NCBI GenBank assembly: GCA_025210475.1
Contig: JAOARW010000115.1
Location: forward strand, 1-49,441
Source: Carboxylicivirga sp.
GTDB lineage: Bacteria; Bacteroidota; Bacteroidia; Bacteroidales; Marinilabiliaceae
Length of the DNA stretch: 49,441 nucleotides
Reading direction: 5' to 3'
The notes below the pieces were generated by a model. That model saw only the letters and a list, made by a program, of their open reading frames with translations, was not told the DNA's origin and did not search any database. The position numbers and the translations under genes were made by a program. Below are positions 15,389 through 23,718 of the stretch, one piece after another. The number at the start of each line of letters is the position of its first letter. The stretch's first letter is position 1.

Positions 15389-15410
15389 TCCCTGAGCCTT
15401 TTCGAAGGGA
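15389..15410. repeat. REP-like palindromic element
   Basis: TTCCCTGAGC ... TTCGAAGGGA: the ends TCCCT/AGGGA are inverted and the whole resembles the CCCTGAGC..GTCGAAGGG repeats scattered through many bacterial genomes. Only one copy was noticed in this window. Confidence 0.45.
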
Positions 15411-15516
15411 GTTTTAGTGTTAGATTATTGGCTATTATGCTTCAGGGCATGGGATACTGAGTTCTAAAATTTAAATCTAACTCACGTTAATAGTAGCTGT
15501 ACACTTGGTCTAAAGA

Positions 15517-15609
15517 GTTCTGCAAAACATCCCGCAAGCAACTTAATAGGCTTTAAGGTGTCGAATAATACCTTGAGGTTTGATAGGATATGTTATTAAA
15601 GCGCAGAAC
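15517..15609 (+). ncRNA. Candidate structured RNA or long hairpin
   Basis: Three nested helices can be drawn: GTTCTGC (15517-15523) with GCAGAAC (15603-15609); AACATCC (15526-15532) with GGATATGTT (15586-15594); AAGGT (15555-15559) with ACCTT (15570-15574). The rod-like shape with internal loops is compatible with a small RNA. No known RNA family motif (tmRNA, RNase P, SRP) was recognised. Orientation is uncertain. Confidence 0.25.
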
Positions 15610-15771
15610 GACACTAAGCCCCGATGAGTATTTCCTGATGGCTTGAGAAGGCTGCGCAAGCTCACAAAGCGAAAGAACAGTAGACTAAAGCGCATTGTTG
15701 TTAATCAGCTGTGTATTTGCCTTCCGTTTTTATCTTAAGTCTTGTTTCTTTCGTTATGAATAAAAAATAGC

Positions 15772-15802
15772 AAAGCCCGTATGACGTTTCAAACGGGCTT
15801 TT
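15772..15802 (-). terminator. Rho-independent terminator of glmS
   Basis: AAAGCCCGT and ACGGGCTTT arms lie 70 bases beyond the glmS stop. On the minus strand a T-run (GCTATTTTTT) follows the stem. Confidence 0.8.
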
Positions 15803-15873
15803 ACTGAGAGATAAACCTTAAAATATTACAATGAATGTCATTCAAAGGTGAATGACAACGAAGTAATGCATAA

Positions 15874-17709
15874 CTATTCCACGGTAACTGACTTGGCCAG
15901 GTTACGTGGTTGGTCCACATTACAACCGCGCATTACGGCTATGTGGTACGATATAAACTGAAGTGGTATACATGTTAATAATGGAGCAATGGCTTCATGA
16001 CAATCGGGTACTTCAATCACATGATCGGCCATTTTCCGTATAACATCATCACCTTCAGTAACAATGGCAATTACTTTACCATTGCGGGCTTTCACCTCTT
16101 GTATATTGCTTACAATTTTCTCGTAGGACTTATCCTTGGTTGCTAAAACAAAAACCGGCATATTCTCGTCGATTAATGCAATTGGGCCATGTTTCATTTC
16201 TGCAGCCGGATAACCTTCTGCATGAATATAGGAAATTTCCTTCAATTTAAGCGCTCCTTCCAGAGCCACAGGGAAAAGATAGCCACGACCCAAATAAAGC
16301 GCGTTTTCGGCCTCTTTATAGGTTTCTGAGATCTCTTTTATCTGACCTTCTGTTTGCAGAATGCTTCTGATCTTATCCGGCACCTGTGTTAGCTCGTCAA
16401 TAATCTCTTTATAATCCACATCACTTAAATGACCTTTGGTTTTACCAAGCATTAGTGCCATCATGGTGAGTACCGTTACCTGCGAAGTGAATGCCTTGGT
16501 AGAGGCCACGCCAATTTCAACACCGGCATGGGTATAAACACCCGCATGGGTTTCGCGTGGGATGGAGGAACCTGCCACGTTGCAAATGCCCAGAATAGTT
16601 GCGCCTTGTTCTTTGGCCATTTTAATGGCGGCTAATGTATCGGCTGTTTCACCGCTTTGTGAGATGGCAATAATTACATCATCCTCATTAATGACCGGAT
16701 TGCGATAGCGAAACTCACTGGCATATTCCACTTCAACCGGGGTGCGGGCAAACTCTTCAAATAAATATTCACCTACCAGGCCGGCATGCCACGAAGTGCC
16801 ACAAGCTGCAATAATAATTCGTCGTGCCTGTGTTAATTTAGGTAACACATCAATTACACCACCCAAAAATATTTTAGAATGATCCATCGAGATACGCCCA
16901 CGAAAGGTATCTTCTATCGAAATGGGCTGTTCATGAATTTCCTTCAGCATAAAGTGCTCATAGGCACCTTTGTCAATTTCGTCGATGGTTAAGTTAACCT
17001 TCTGAATTTTGGGCTTGAGGGCATCATTCTCGATGCTTTTAAGGGTCAGGTTCTCCTTTTTAATAACTGCCACTTCCTCATCGTTCATGTAAATAACCTG
17101 ATCAGTATATTCGACAATGGGTGTTGCATCCGATGCCAGAAAATATTCTTTTTCACCCACACCAATCACCAGTGGACTTCCTTTGCGTGCAGCAATCAGC
17201 TGATCTTTTTCGTCGGTACAAGTGATAACCAGGCCGTAGGCGCCAACCACTTTGGTTAATGCCAGACGAACGGCCATCTCGGCATCCACTTCTTTACTGA
17301 TGTAAATGTTTTCAATGAGGTTGGCCAGTACTTCGGTGTCTGTTTCACTCTGAAATTCATAGCCCCGACTAATCAACTCATTTTTCAGGTGGGCATAGTT
17401 TTCGATAATGCCGTTGTGTACAACAATGAACTTGCCATGTTGCGACACGTGTGGATGCGCATTATTATCACTTGGTTCTCCATGAGTAGCCCAACGCGTA
17501 TGCCCCATGCCTATGGAACCCGAAATGGATTTTCCCTTGGCATGATTCTCAAGGTCCTTGACTTTACCCTTGCATTTATAAACATTTACTTCACTATTAA
17601 TAAGTGCCAATCCCGCTGAGTCATATCCTCGGTATTCCAGTCTTTGTAAACCTTTAACGATGATGGGGTAAGCTGTTCTGCCACCAACATATGCTACAAT
17701 TCCACACAT
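15874..17709 (-). CDS. glmS: Glutamine--fructose-6-phosphate aminotransferase (isomerizing)
   Basis: Makes glucosamine-6-phosphate from fructose-6-phosphate and glutamine, the entry step to UDP-GlcNAc for peptidoglycan and LPS; cytoplasmic. The N-terminal MCGIVAYVGGR places the catalytic Cys2, and residues ~1-220 form the class II glutaminase domain (LEYRGYDSAG, GHTRWATHGEPSDNNAHPH). Two SIS sugar-isomerase domains follow (CGTSWHAG, ISQSGETADT; later GRGYLFPVALEGALKLKEI). The C-terminus DQPRNLAKSVTVE is canonical. The 611-aa length is normal. It lies downstream of nagB on the same strand with a terminator between. No glmS ribozyme was seen in the ~105-base upstream gap. Confidence 0.97.
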   Translation of the reverse strand: MCGIVAYVGGRTAYPIIVKGLQRLEYRGYDSAGLALINSEVNVYKCKGKVKDLENHAKGKSISGSIGMGHTRWATHGEPSDNNAHPHVSQHGKFIVVHNGIIENYAHLKNELISRGYEFQSETDTEVLANLIENIYISKEVDAEMAVRLALTKVVGAYGLVITCTDEKDQLIAARKGSPLVIGVGEKEYFLASDATPIVEYTDQVIYMNDEEVAVIKKENLTLKSIENDALKPKIQKVNLTIDEIDKGAYEHFMLKEIHEQPISIEDTFRGRISMDHSKIFLGGVIDVLPKLTQARRIIIAACGTSWHAGLVGEYLFEEFARTPVEVEYASEFRYRNPVINEDDVIIAISQSGETADTLAAIKMAKEQGATILGICNVAGSSIPRETHAGVYTHAGVEIGVASTKAFTSQVTVLTMMALMLGKTKGHLSDVDYKEIIDELTQVPDKIRSILQTEGQIKEISETYKEAENALYLGRGYLFPVALEGALKLKEISYIHAEGYPAAEMKHGPIALIDENMPVFVLATKDKSYEKIVSNIQEVKARNGKVIAIVTEGDDVIRKMADHVIEVPDCHEAIAPLLTCIPLQFISYHIAVMRGCNVDQPRNLAKSVTVE

Positions 17710-17812
17710 AGTTTCTTAGTATCAGGATTAAAGACATAAGATGCAAGACTTCGATGAATTACAAGCTTATATCTATATAAACATTAAATATCATTCTTTA
17801 TCGGCTGTAAAT

Positions 17813-17845
17813 GAAAAAGAGGAACACCAATAAGGAGTTCCTCTT
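17813..17845 (-). terminator. Rho-independent terminator of nagB
   Basis: AAGAGGAAC and GTTCCTCTT arms enclose an 11-base loop, with TTTTTC following on the minus strand. It separates nagB from glmS. Confidence 0.8.
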
Positions 17846-17885
17846 CAAACAAATGTGTGTATTTTATCAGGCCATAAGCCCTTTA

Positions 17886-18689
17886 TTACCATAAACTTTG
17901 TGGCGCTAAATTGTCTTTCTCAATATCCTTGAAATAGTTGTACGTGCCTACTTTTAATTCATAAGTAGCGGCTTCGTCACAAACAATTACGCCTTTAGGA
18001 TGCATTTGCAATGCACTGATGGTCCACATGTGATTGACTCCTTCTTCTACAGCATGTTGTAAAGCTCTCGCTTTATTATGGCCATTAACGATAATCAATA
18101 CTTCTTTGGCATCCAATACAGTACCCACACCTACTGTTAAAGCTGTTTTAGGCACTTTGTTAGGATCGTTGTCAAAGAAGCGAGAGTTCGCTAAAATGGT
18201 GTCGTAGGTTAACGTTTTAACCCGTGTTCTGGATTGTAACGACGATGCCGGCTCGTTAAAAGCCAGGTGACCGTCGGGGCCGATACCACCTAAAAACAAG
18301 TCGATACCACCCAACTCCATTATTTTATCCTCGTAACGCTGGCATTCTGCTTCAGCGTCATCAGCCTGACCATTTAATATATTGGTGTTTTCAGGCTTAA
18401 TATCGATGTGACTGAAAAAGTTATCCCACATAAATGTGTAGTAACTTTGCGGATGTTCGCGAGGAATCTCACGGTACTCATCCATGTTGAATGTTACGAC
18501 ATTCTGGAAGGATACTTTTTCTTCTTTATTCAGTTTAATCAGTTCTTTGTAGGTCCCCAGTGGAGACGAGCCCGTTGGCAATCCAAGAACAAAAGGTTTA
18601 TCACCTTGATGCTTATTAATTCTTTGTGCAATGTAATTTGCAGTCCATTCCGAAGCCTGTTGGTAATCCGGCTCAATAATTAAACGCAT
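17886..18689 (-). CDS. nagB: Glucosamine-6-phosphate deaminase
   Basis: Converts glucosamine-6-phosphate to fructose-6-phosphate and ammonia, the reverse direction to GlmS; cytoplasmic. At 267 aa it matches the E. coli-type hexameric enzyme. Visible features are GLPTGSSPLGTYKEL (phosphate binding), NMDEY with Asp70, and GPDGHLAFNEP with Asp139, His141 and Glu146. The allosteric GlcNAc-6-P pocket residues appear kept (SSLQSRTRVK, with Arg156 and Lys158 equivalent to E. coli Arg158/Lys160), so activation by GlcNAc-6-P is plausible. It starts 24 bases after the stop of the DUF4954 gene and is probably cotranscribed with it. Confidence 0.97.
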   Translation of the reverse strand: MRLIIEPDYQQASEWTANYIAQRINKHQGDKPFVLGLPTGSSPLGTYKELIKLNKEEKVSFQNVVTFNMDEYREIPREHPQSYYTFMWDNFFSHIDIKPENTNILNGQADDAEAECQRYEDKIMELGGIDLFLGGIGPDGHLAFNEPASSLQSRTRVKTLTYDTILANSRFFDNDPNKVPKTALTVGVGTVLDAKEVLIIVNGHNKARALQHAVEEGVNHMWTISALQMHPKGVIVCDEAATYELKVGTYNYFKDIEKDNLAPQSLW

Positions 18690-18713
18690 AGTAATCTATT
18701 TAAGGTTTATTCT

Positions 18714-20702
18714 CTACTTTAAGAGGATAAGCCTTTCTTTCAGATCTTCAGCCAGTCTGCTTTTTTCCCTGATATGATTACTGATGTCTTGCACCGATGG
18801 ATGCTTTTCGAACTCTCCGCGTACCTGTTCAAAGTCAAGTATACGGGTTTCTTCAGATCCATCAATACCAAAGCCCGTTTGGTTATTCAAGGTGAATTCC
18901 TTGTGGGCATCGGAATAAACTAAGTTATCTAAATCAATTACACATTTTTTCCATTCGTCTACAAAGGACATTATTTGATCAATTTCGGCTGTTTGGAAAT
19001 CAAGATCAAATTCGTCTTTGAACACTTTCAGGCACCACGACCATGTATAATCAAAATAGCTGTTGTGCAACAAAGCATACCGAGCATTGAGTTCTTCAAG
19101 GTTCGATATTTTACCCGTTTGCAAATCATCAAGCAGGGTCATTACCCTTTCTTTGGGAACTAGCAAACCAGCCATGTCGATCCACTCACCGATTCCGTAA
19201 TCGGAAGTTTTCGAAAGGCTTGTTTTTAATTCACTTAACGATTCAAAGATAACATCTTCCAGCTTTTTAATTAGTGCATTACCTAAAAATTTTATAATAC
19301 CTGTGTTATATAGTTGAATTCCACGCTTTAACGAGGAGTTGGCAATCTTTACACTATTGTACATGTAATAGTCGGAGGTCGGTCCCGATGACACCATTAA
19401 ATCTTTCAAAACCTTTTTCCCATTAATCATTTTTTGAATGGTAAAAGGACTCAATAGATTAAAATTGATAAAATCCAACAGTTGGTCATCCGTTCTTTTA
19501 TCGCGCTTGGGCCACTTTCTCGCATCACGAATAGTTCCCACGCTTCGCAAGTTAACGCCAGGCGCTAATATACTCTCATCCTTGTTTTCGATCAGGTAGG
19601 AGAAGGGCAGCTGTGAGGTATCCGGGTTACGGTAATGACGCCCCATCACCAATGAAAAGGCACCAATTCGGGCCGGCCACAGTAAATATGAGTCACTGGT
19701 TGTTTTCGAACCACGCTCAACTACTCCCTGGTGAATCGGCCCCAACTTATACATGTGGTTACTTTGGTTCGATCCACTGCCGGCATTCATAAAAGAAAAA
19801 TAACCGGCAATAAGAAGGGTGGATTTATGATGCGTTACCGTATAAGGTCCTGCAAAAATAGAACAGGCCTCGCCATGAAACCCCTGGCAATTGGCAAAGA
19901 ATACCGAATTCTCGGCCGAATAGTGCTTGCCCAGTTCGCAGCCCTGGCCAACAAAGCACTTTGAAATCAAGGCACTGTCACTGACTTTACTGCCAGATGC
20001 AGCTATAAAATCTTCGGCAATAACACCCGGGCCAAAATAGCTTGGAGCAGCCGATGAACTGTTAATTGATCCGTTGGTAAGGCGGTAAATGCCTTCAACT
20101 TTTGCATAAGCACCGATGTTGGTATCGATTATTGTACGGCAATTAATCAATTGGGCACCTTTGCCAATGGTACCCATGGTACTGCATATGTTGGCGCGGT
20201 AGCCGTCAATCATCTTCTGAAGCTTTTCGACAACTGCAGGTTGATGCCTGTACATGGCCATGATGTATGCCGTATGAGCCGATAATTCGTTGTAAATAGA
20301 AATCTCTCTACCACCAGCCTCATTCAATGCCGATACCTGCACACCATTACCAAAACAGCTTTCTTTTTCGGTAATAATCGAATCCACATTCTCGATTACA
20401 ACGCCGGATTGAATGTGGTAATTGGCAATGTGGTTTTTTACCTGATTGATATAAGCATCTGAGTCGATGATGCAATTGTGAATGGTAGCGTTTGAAATAC
20501 CTGCTTTTTTCTGAACTCCTCCGGGAAAGGTAAAAACTTTTTCGAAAGCTCCGAGTTTAACATCTCCTGAAAAGGAAACGTTTCGAATGGAAGTAAAATG
20601 AAACTTCTCTGCCACCTGAACTTTTGTCCAATCGGTACACAGGCAATTACGCAGTTCCAGATTTTGTATCTCGGTATCAGTTAGTGCTCGGTATGTGTGC
20701 AT
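18714..20702 (-). CDS. DUF4954 family protein (left-handed beta-helix type)
   Basis: A 662-aa cytoplasmic protein of the Bacteroidota family DUF4954. The opening THYRALTDTEIQNLE-like segment and residues ~60-400 show the short-period pattern of a left-handed beta helix, with Gly/Val/Ile-spaced turns and GPGVIAEDF, as in hexapeptide acyl- and nucleotidyl-transferases. The C-terminal ~260 residues are mostly helical. There is no signal peptide or membrane segment. It sits immediately upstream of nagB in the same operon, which suggests a role in amino-sugar or nucleotide-sugar metabolism; this is inference from context. The function is not established. Confidence 0.8.
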   Translation of the reverse strand: MHTYRALTDTEIQNLELRNCLCTDWTKVQVAEKFHFTSIRNVSFSGDVKLGAFEKVFTFPGGVQKKAGISNATIHNCIIDSDAYINQVKNHIANYHIQSGVVIENVDSIITEKESCFGNGVQVSALNEAGGREISIYNELSAHTAYIMAMYRHQPAVVEKLQKMIDGYRANICSTMGTIGKGAQLINCRTIIDTNIGAYAKVEGIYRLTNGSINSSSAAPSYFGPGVIAEDFIAASGSKVSDSALISKCFVGQGCELGKHYSAENSVFFANCQGFHGEACSIFAGPYTVTHHKSTLLIAGYFSFMNAGSGSNQSNHMYKLGPIHQGVVERGSKTTSDSYLLWPARIGAFSLVMGRHYRNPDTSQLPFSYLIENKDESILAPGVNLRSVGTIRDARKWPKRDKRTDDQLLDFINFNLLSPFTIQKMINGKKVLKDLMVSSGPTSDYYMYNSVKIANSSLKRGIQLYNTGIIKFLGNALIKKLEDVIFESLSELKTSLSKTSDYGIGEWIDMAGLLVPKERVMTLLDDLQTGKISNLEELNARYALLHNSYFDYTWSWCLKVFKDEFDLDFQTAEIDQIMSFVDEWKKCVIDLDNLVYSDAHKEFTLNNQTGFGIDGSEETRILDFEQVRGEFEKHPSVQDISNHIREKSRLAEDLKERLILLK

Positions 20703-20852
20703 TCTCTCAGTTGTGTAAATTAATTACATAGCGAATGTAGAAAAGAATTAATTACAAAAGCAAGCAGAGAATGAAAAGAAAGGTAATTACAATAAAATCG
20801 AAAGTTGAGAGTCGAAATTTAAAGGAATAGAAAGGTGAATTGGGCAATAAAA

Positions 20853-20880
20853 AAAGGGTGTTTCATAAGAAACACCCTTT
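20853..20880 (-). terminator. Rho-independent terminator of DUF4270 gene
   Basis: AAAGGGTGTTTC, loop ATAA, GAAACACCCTTT: a perfect 12-bp stem with a T-run following on the minus strand, 20 bases beyond the DUF4270 stop. Confidence 0.9.
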
Positions 20881-20900
20881 GAAAAGTCTTGTTACATGGT

Positions 20901-22652
20901 TTAGCGCGGTCGGTACTGATAGTACTTCACATTCATTCTCATGCGTTTATCTTCTGTTTCGCCGCCTGGAACTACCTCTGTTGATTCATTCTTTTTAGAA
21001 CCACTGAAAAGGATAACGCGCTGGAAGTTAGCAGTTGTATTTTCAGGACCGATAAAGAATTCTTTTTCATTGAGGTTGGCACCATCTTGGTGGCGCATTA
21101 TGTAATTAAAGTAATCGGAACGCATAATAAATCGGTAGTAATATTCAGGATTACCATCTTCAGAGAGACGAATGACGCGTTCACCATCTCCAATTCTGTT
21201 TCCCTGACTATCTGTAGTTCCAAATACCGGAGTATTTACTTCAACGTCATTTATTCTGATGGTGTGAATTGGATCAACAAAATTATCTTCATTATCTTTC
21301 CACTTAATAACCAATTTATTTGGTGTTGGGTAATAATCTGGTTTAGATTTAACAGTGTCAATTTCCATGAAGAATTCTATGTTGGCGGCCATGTGATAAT
21401 CATCACGATTGCCTATCTCAGGATTACCAATTGAATCCACCCAAGTAGTTACATCATCTGGCAGCTGCATTTTCATGTATGTACCTGCCATTCCCTGAAT
21501 GTACAATCTCTCAGGATCATCATTAGCTACATCAATGCTTTCTTCGTGTTCGTACTTGTTAAAACGTACATTTTCAACGTTGATAGGGAAGGTGTAAAGA
21601 TAAGTTGAACTGGTATCCCTTATTTCTTTTTGGGCATTCAGATATTTATATTCGCGCTTCAAATGAATGGTCATATTGGTGGCAATTGAACCCGAACCGC
21701 TTAAAAGGTTTATTTTTGTTAACCAACCATTACCATTGAGTGCTGATCCTTCATCCAAAGCAACATATACACCGTTGAACTCATTTTTAAAAGTACTTGA
21801 GCTCTTAAGACTGGTTTCAGGTAGTGTAAAGATCTTGTCAGCTAAATCATCTTTCAACTTAAACGACCAATATTTGGTTTTTGTCGTGTTCCCTGTAAAA
21901 TTAGAATCCAGCCAGGTGCTGTCAATATCAGCTTTTACCTTATCGTTGTTCCATAAATATTGAGGATAGTTCCAAAGACTATCGGGATATTCAAAAAGTT
22001 GATCCCCCCAGTTATTGGATCTCAAACTATCAGGTACTTCCATGTTCGGGTAAACTTCTTTGCTTCCTACCGCATTAGGATCGTACATACCATCAACTTC
22101 ATGATTGCTGAAGAATTCCTGGTTATTAGAGCCAAGTGGAGTAGTTAATTCATAGATATTCACATCTTGTTTTAATTCCATTTTACCATACCAATTGTTG
22201 AATTGATATTGAAGATTTAGAACCAGGCTATCAACCGACCAGGTATCAGCAATAGTATCAACATTGTTGTTGAACTGGTGGAAGACATAATCATCGTGTT
22301 TAATTGTGTCTTCGGGATTTCTAAGATCTAGAATGTCAACGGTAAATCTAACTTCTTTTCCAATGGAAAAGTCAGTTACGAAGCTACCTTCTGATTTTCC
22401 GAAATCAGGATCATCAAATATACCAACAATACCATAAGTTGCCTGACTTGTTCTAACCTCAGCACGATTTGTATTGGTTGTTTTTAGAATGTGACCATCA
22501 TAATTGAGCCCTTTGATTTTTTCTCCGTCAGGAAGTACATCTCCAGTTAAACGGGCAGGCTCATCTTTACAAGCAACTGTGAAAGAAAGAAGGCCAATCA
22601 ATAAAAATTGGCCTGCTGTATTCATTATATTTCTTAAAGAAAATCTCTTCAT
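20901..22652 (-). CDS. DUF4270 family lipoprotein
   Basis: A 583-aa lipoprotein (lipobox FTVAC, Cys28) of the Bacteroidota family DUF4270. It is mostly beta strand, with repeated aromatic and Asp-rich segments. Typical features are the GDVLPDGEKI-like opening after the lipidation site and a C-terminal YYSFR-like strand pattern ending YYQYRPR. It has no catalytic motif. It follows the glycogen-synthase-like gene on the same strand with a 10-base gap, an arrangement I recall as common next to panC in Bacteroidales. The function is unknown; an outer-membrane or exported location is expected. Confidence 0.8.
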   Translation of the reverse strand: MKRFSLRNIMNTAGQFLLIGLLSFTVACKDEPARLTGDVLPDGEKIKGLNYDGHILKTTNTNRAEVRTSQATYGIVGIFDDPDFGKSEGSFVTDFSIGKEVRFTVDILDLRNPEDTIKHDDYVFHQFNNNVDTIADTWSVDSLVLNLQYQFNNWYGKMELKQDVNIYELTTPLGSNNQEFFSNHEVDGMYDPNAVGSKEVYPNMEVPDSLRSNNWGDQLFEYPDSLWNYPQYLWNNDKVKADIDSTWLDSNFTGNTTKTKYWSFKLKDDLADKIFTLPETSLKSSSTFKNEFNGVYVALDEGSALNGNGWLTKINLLSGSGSIATNMTIHLKREYKYLNAQKEIRDTSSTYLYTFPINVENVRFNKYEHEESIDVANDDPERLYIQGMAGTYMKMQLPDDVTTWVDSIGNPEIGNRDDYHMAANIEFFMEIDTVKSKPDYYPTPNKLVIKWKDNEDNFVDPIHTIRINDVEVNTPVFGTTDSQGNRIGDGERVIRLSEDGNPEYYYRFIMRSDYFNYIMRHQDGANLNEKEFFIGPENTTANFQRVILFSGSKKNESTEVVPGGETEDKRMRMNVKYYQYRPR

Positions 22653-22662
22653 AAGTTCTTAG

Positions 22663-23469
22663 TTAATCTAGCAATGAATCATAAAAACCATTGTAAGCGC
22701 TAACATAGCTTTCTTCATCGTGATATCCAAGGAATGGTTTTTCCGATTGTTTAATAAACTCACTTATTTCAGGATTTATTGTCTCACTTCCCTGAATAAC
22801 ACCATCCGACATGGAAATTGCCAATTTAGTCAGATTGACATAGTCATTAGCCATCATCACTTCCAGGTCGCTATCTTCAACACCATCCAGCTTAAGTTTT
22901 TCTTTGAAGTTTTCACTCCATAGCTTCTGGAATTCATTATCGTAAACGGTATATACCACTTTTGAATTGGCAAAATGAGGATCCTCATTCATTGCCTTCT
23001 TAATATAAAGCGGAGCCAAAGCTGTAAACCAACCATTACAATGAACCACATCTGGTGCCCAACGTAATTTTTTTGTGGTTTCCAATACCCCACGGGCAAA
23101 GAAGATGGTACGCTCATCGTTATCATCAAACTCATTTCCTTCGGCATCAACCAAAGTAGATTTACGCTGGAAATAATCTTCGTTGTCGATAAAGTAAACC
23201 TGCATGCGAGCTGCCTGAATAGATGCCACCTTAATAATCAGCGGGTGATCAGTGTCATCGATAATCAGGTTCATACCTGACAGGCGAATTACCTCGTGCA
23301 GTTGATTGCGTCGCTCGTTGATACAACCAAAGCGAGGCATGAAAGTTCGTATTTCTTTACCTAATTCCTGAATACCCTGAGGCAGGTATCGGCCAATTTT
23401 TGACATTTCTGTCTCGGGTAGGTAAGGTGTTATTTCTTGAGAGATGAATAAGACTTTTGCTTTTTCCAT
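22663..23469 (-). CDS. Short glycogen/starch synthase-like protein (GT5 N-terminal domain only)
   Basis: A 268-aa protein matching only the N-terminal Rossmann domain of GT5 glycogen synthases. The start at 23469 (MEKAKVLFISQEITPY) is chosen over an in-frame start at 23529, because the family begins with this strand. Recognisable parts are SQEITPYLPETEMSKIGR, TFMPRFGCINERRNQLHEVI and the DVVHCNGWFTALAP segment. The ADP-glucose-binding lysine motif (KTGGL in active enzymes) reads EMSKIGRYL here, and the whole C-terminal GT-B domain is absent. Catalysis by itself is therefore unlikely. Truncation at this length appears to be normal for the Bacteroidota family and does not look like recent damage. 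It is in an operon with DUF4270 and divergent from panC. Confidence 0.8.
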   Translation of the reverse strand: MEKAKVLFISQEITPYLPETEMSKIGRYLPQGIQELGKEIRTFMPRFGCINERRNQLHEVIRLSGMNLIIDDTDHPLIIKVASIQAARMQVYFIDNEDYFQRKSTLVDAEGNEFDDNDERTIFFARGVLETTKKLRWAPDVVHCNGWFTALAPLYIKKAMNEDPHFANSKVVYTVYDNEFQKLWSENFKEKLKLDGVEDSDLEVMMANDYVNLTKLAISMSDGVIQGSETINPEISEFIKQSEKPFLGYHDEESYVSAYNGFYDSLLD

Positions 23470-23631
23470 TATAATACGGTAGAATATTTTTAGCAACTGC
23501 AAAAGTACTAAAAATATGCCACCTGACAAATAAAGTCCTTACTTGCATTGCAGTATAAACCGTAAAATTCAATGAAATATAAACTACGATTTGAAATTTT
23601 AACAAGGTTTTTAATGATTATTCAATCATTA

Positions 23632-23654
23632 TTGACAAGTATTTTATTACTTTG
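23632..23654 (+). promoter_or_regulatory. Putative panC promoter
   Basis: TTGACA at about 23632 is followed by TATTACTTTG ending at 23654, about 65 bases before the panC ATG. The TTACTTTG octamer is shared with the nuclease operon promoter. The spacing between the boxes is shorter than ideal, so only the -7 part is trusted. Confidence 0.35.
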
Positions 23655-23718
23655 CCCCGCATTTTTGAGAAGGGATAAAAAGCGCTTAAAAGATATTACG
23701 TCAGATTATTACAATACA

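Larger units (their letters stand above)
15341..15771. other. Gene-free, structure-rich intergenic region
   Basis: No credible open frame exists on either strand. It contains a REP-like palindrome (15389-15410) and a nested set of inverted repeats (15517-15609), followed by purine-rich sequence with several short GC boxes (AGCGC near 15600 and AAAGCGC near 15690). It may hold a structured RNA or the decayed end of a mobile element. Confidence 0.4.

Noticed and set aside
15874..17709. Possible glmS ribozyme ahead of glmS
   Set aside because: The ~105 bases upstream hold a terminator and no ribozyme-like core; this RNA is not expected in Bacteroidota.
23572..23718. N-terminal extension of panC with a hydrophobic stretch
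   Set aside because: PanC is cytoplasmic and its family begins at MQVVETI. The extension covers the promoter-like TTACTTTG, so it is leader sequence.
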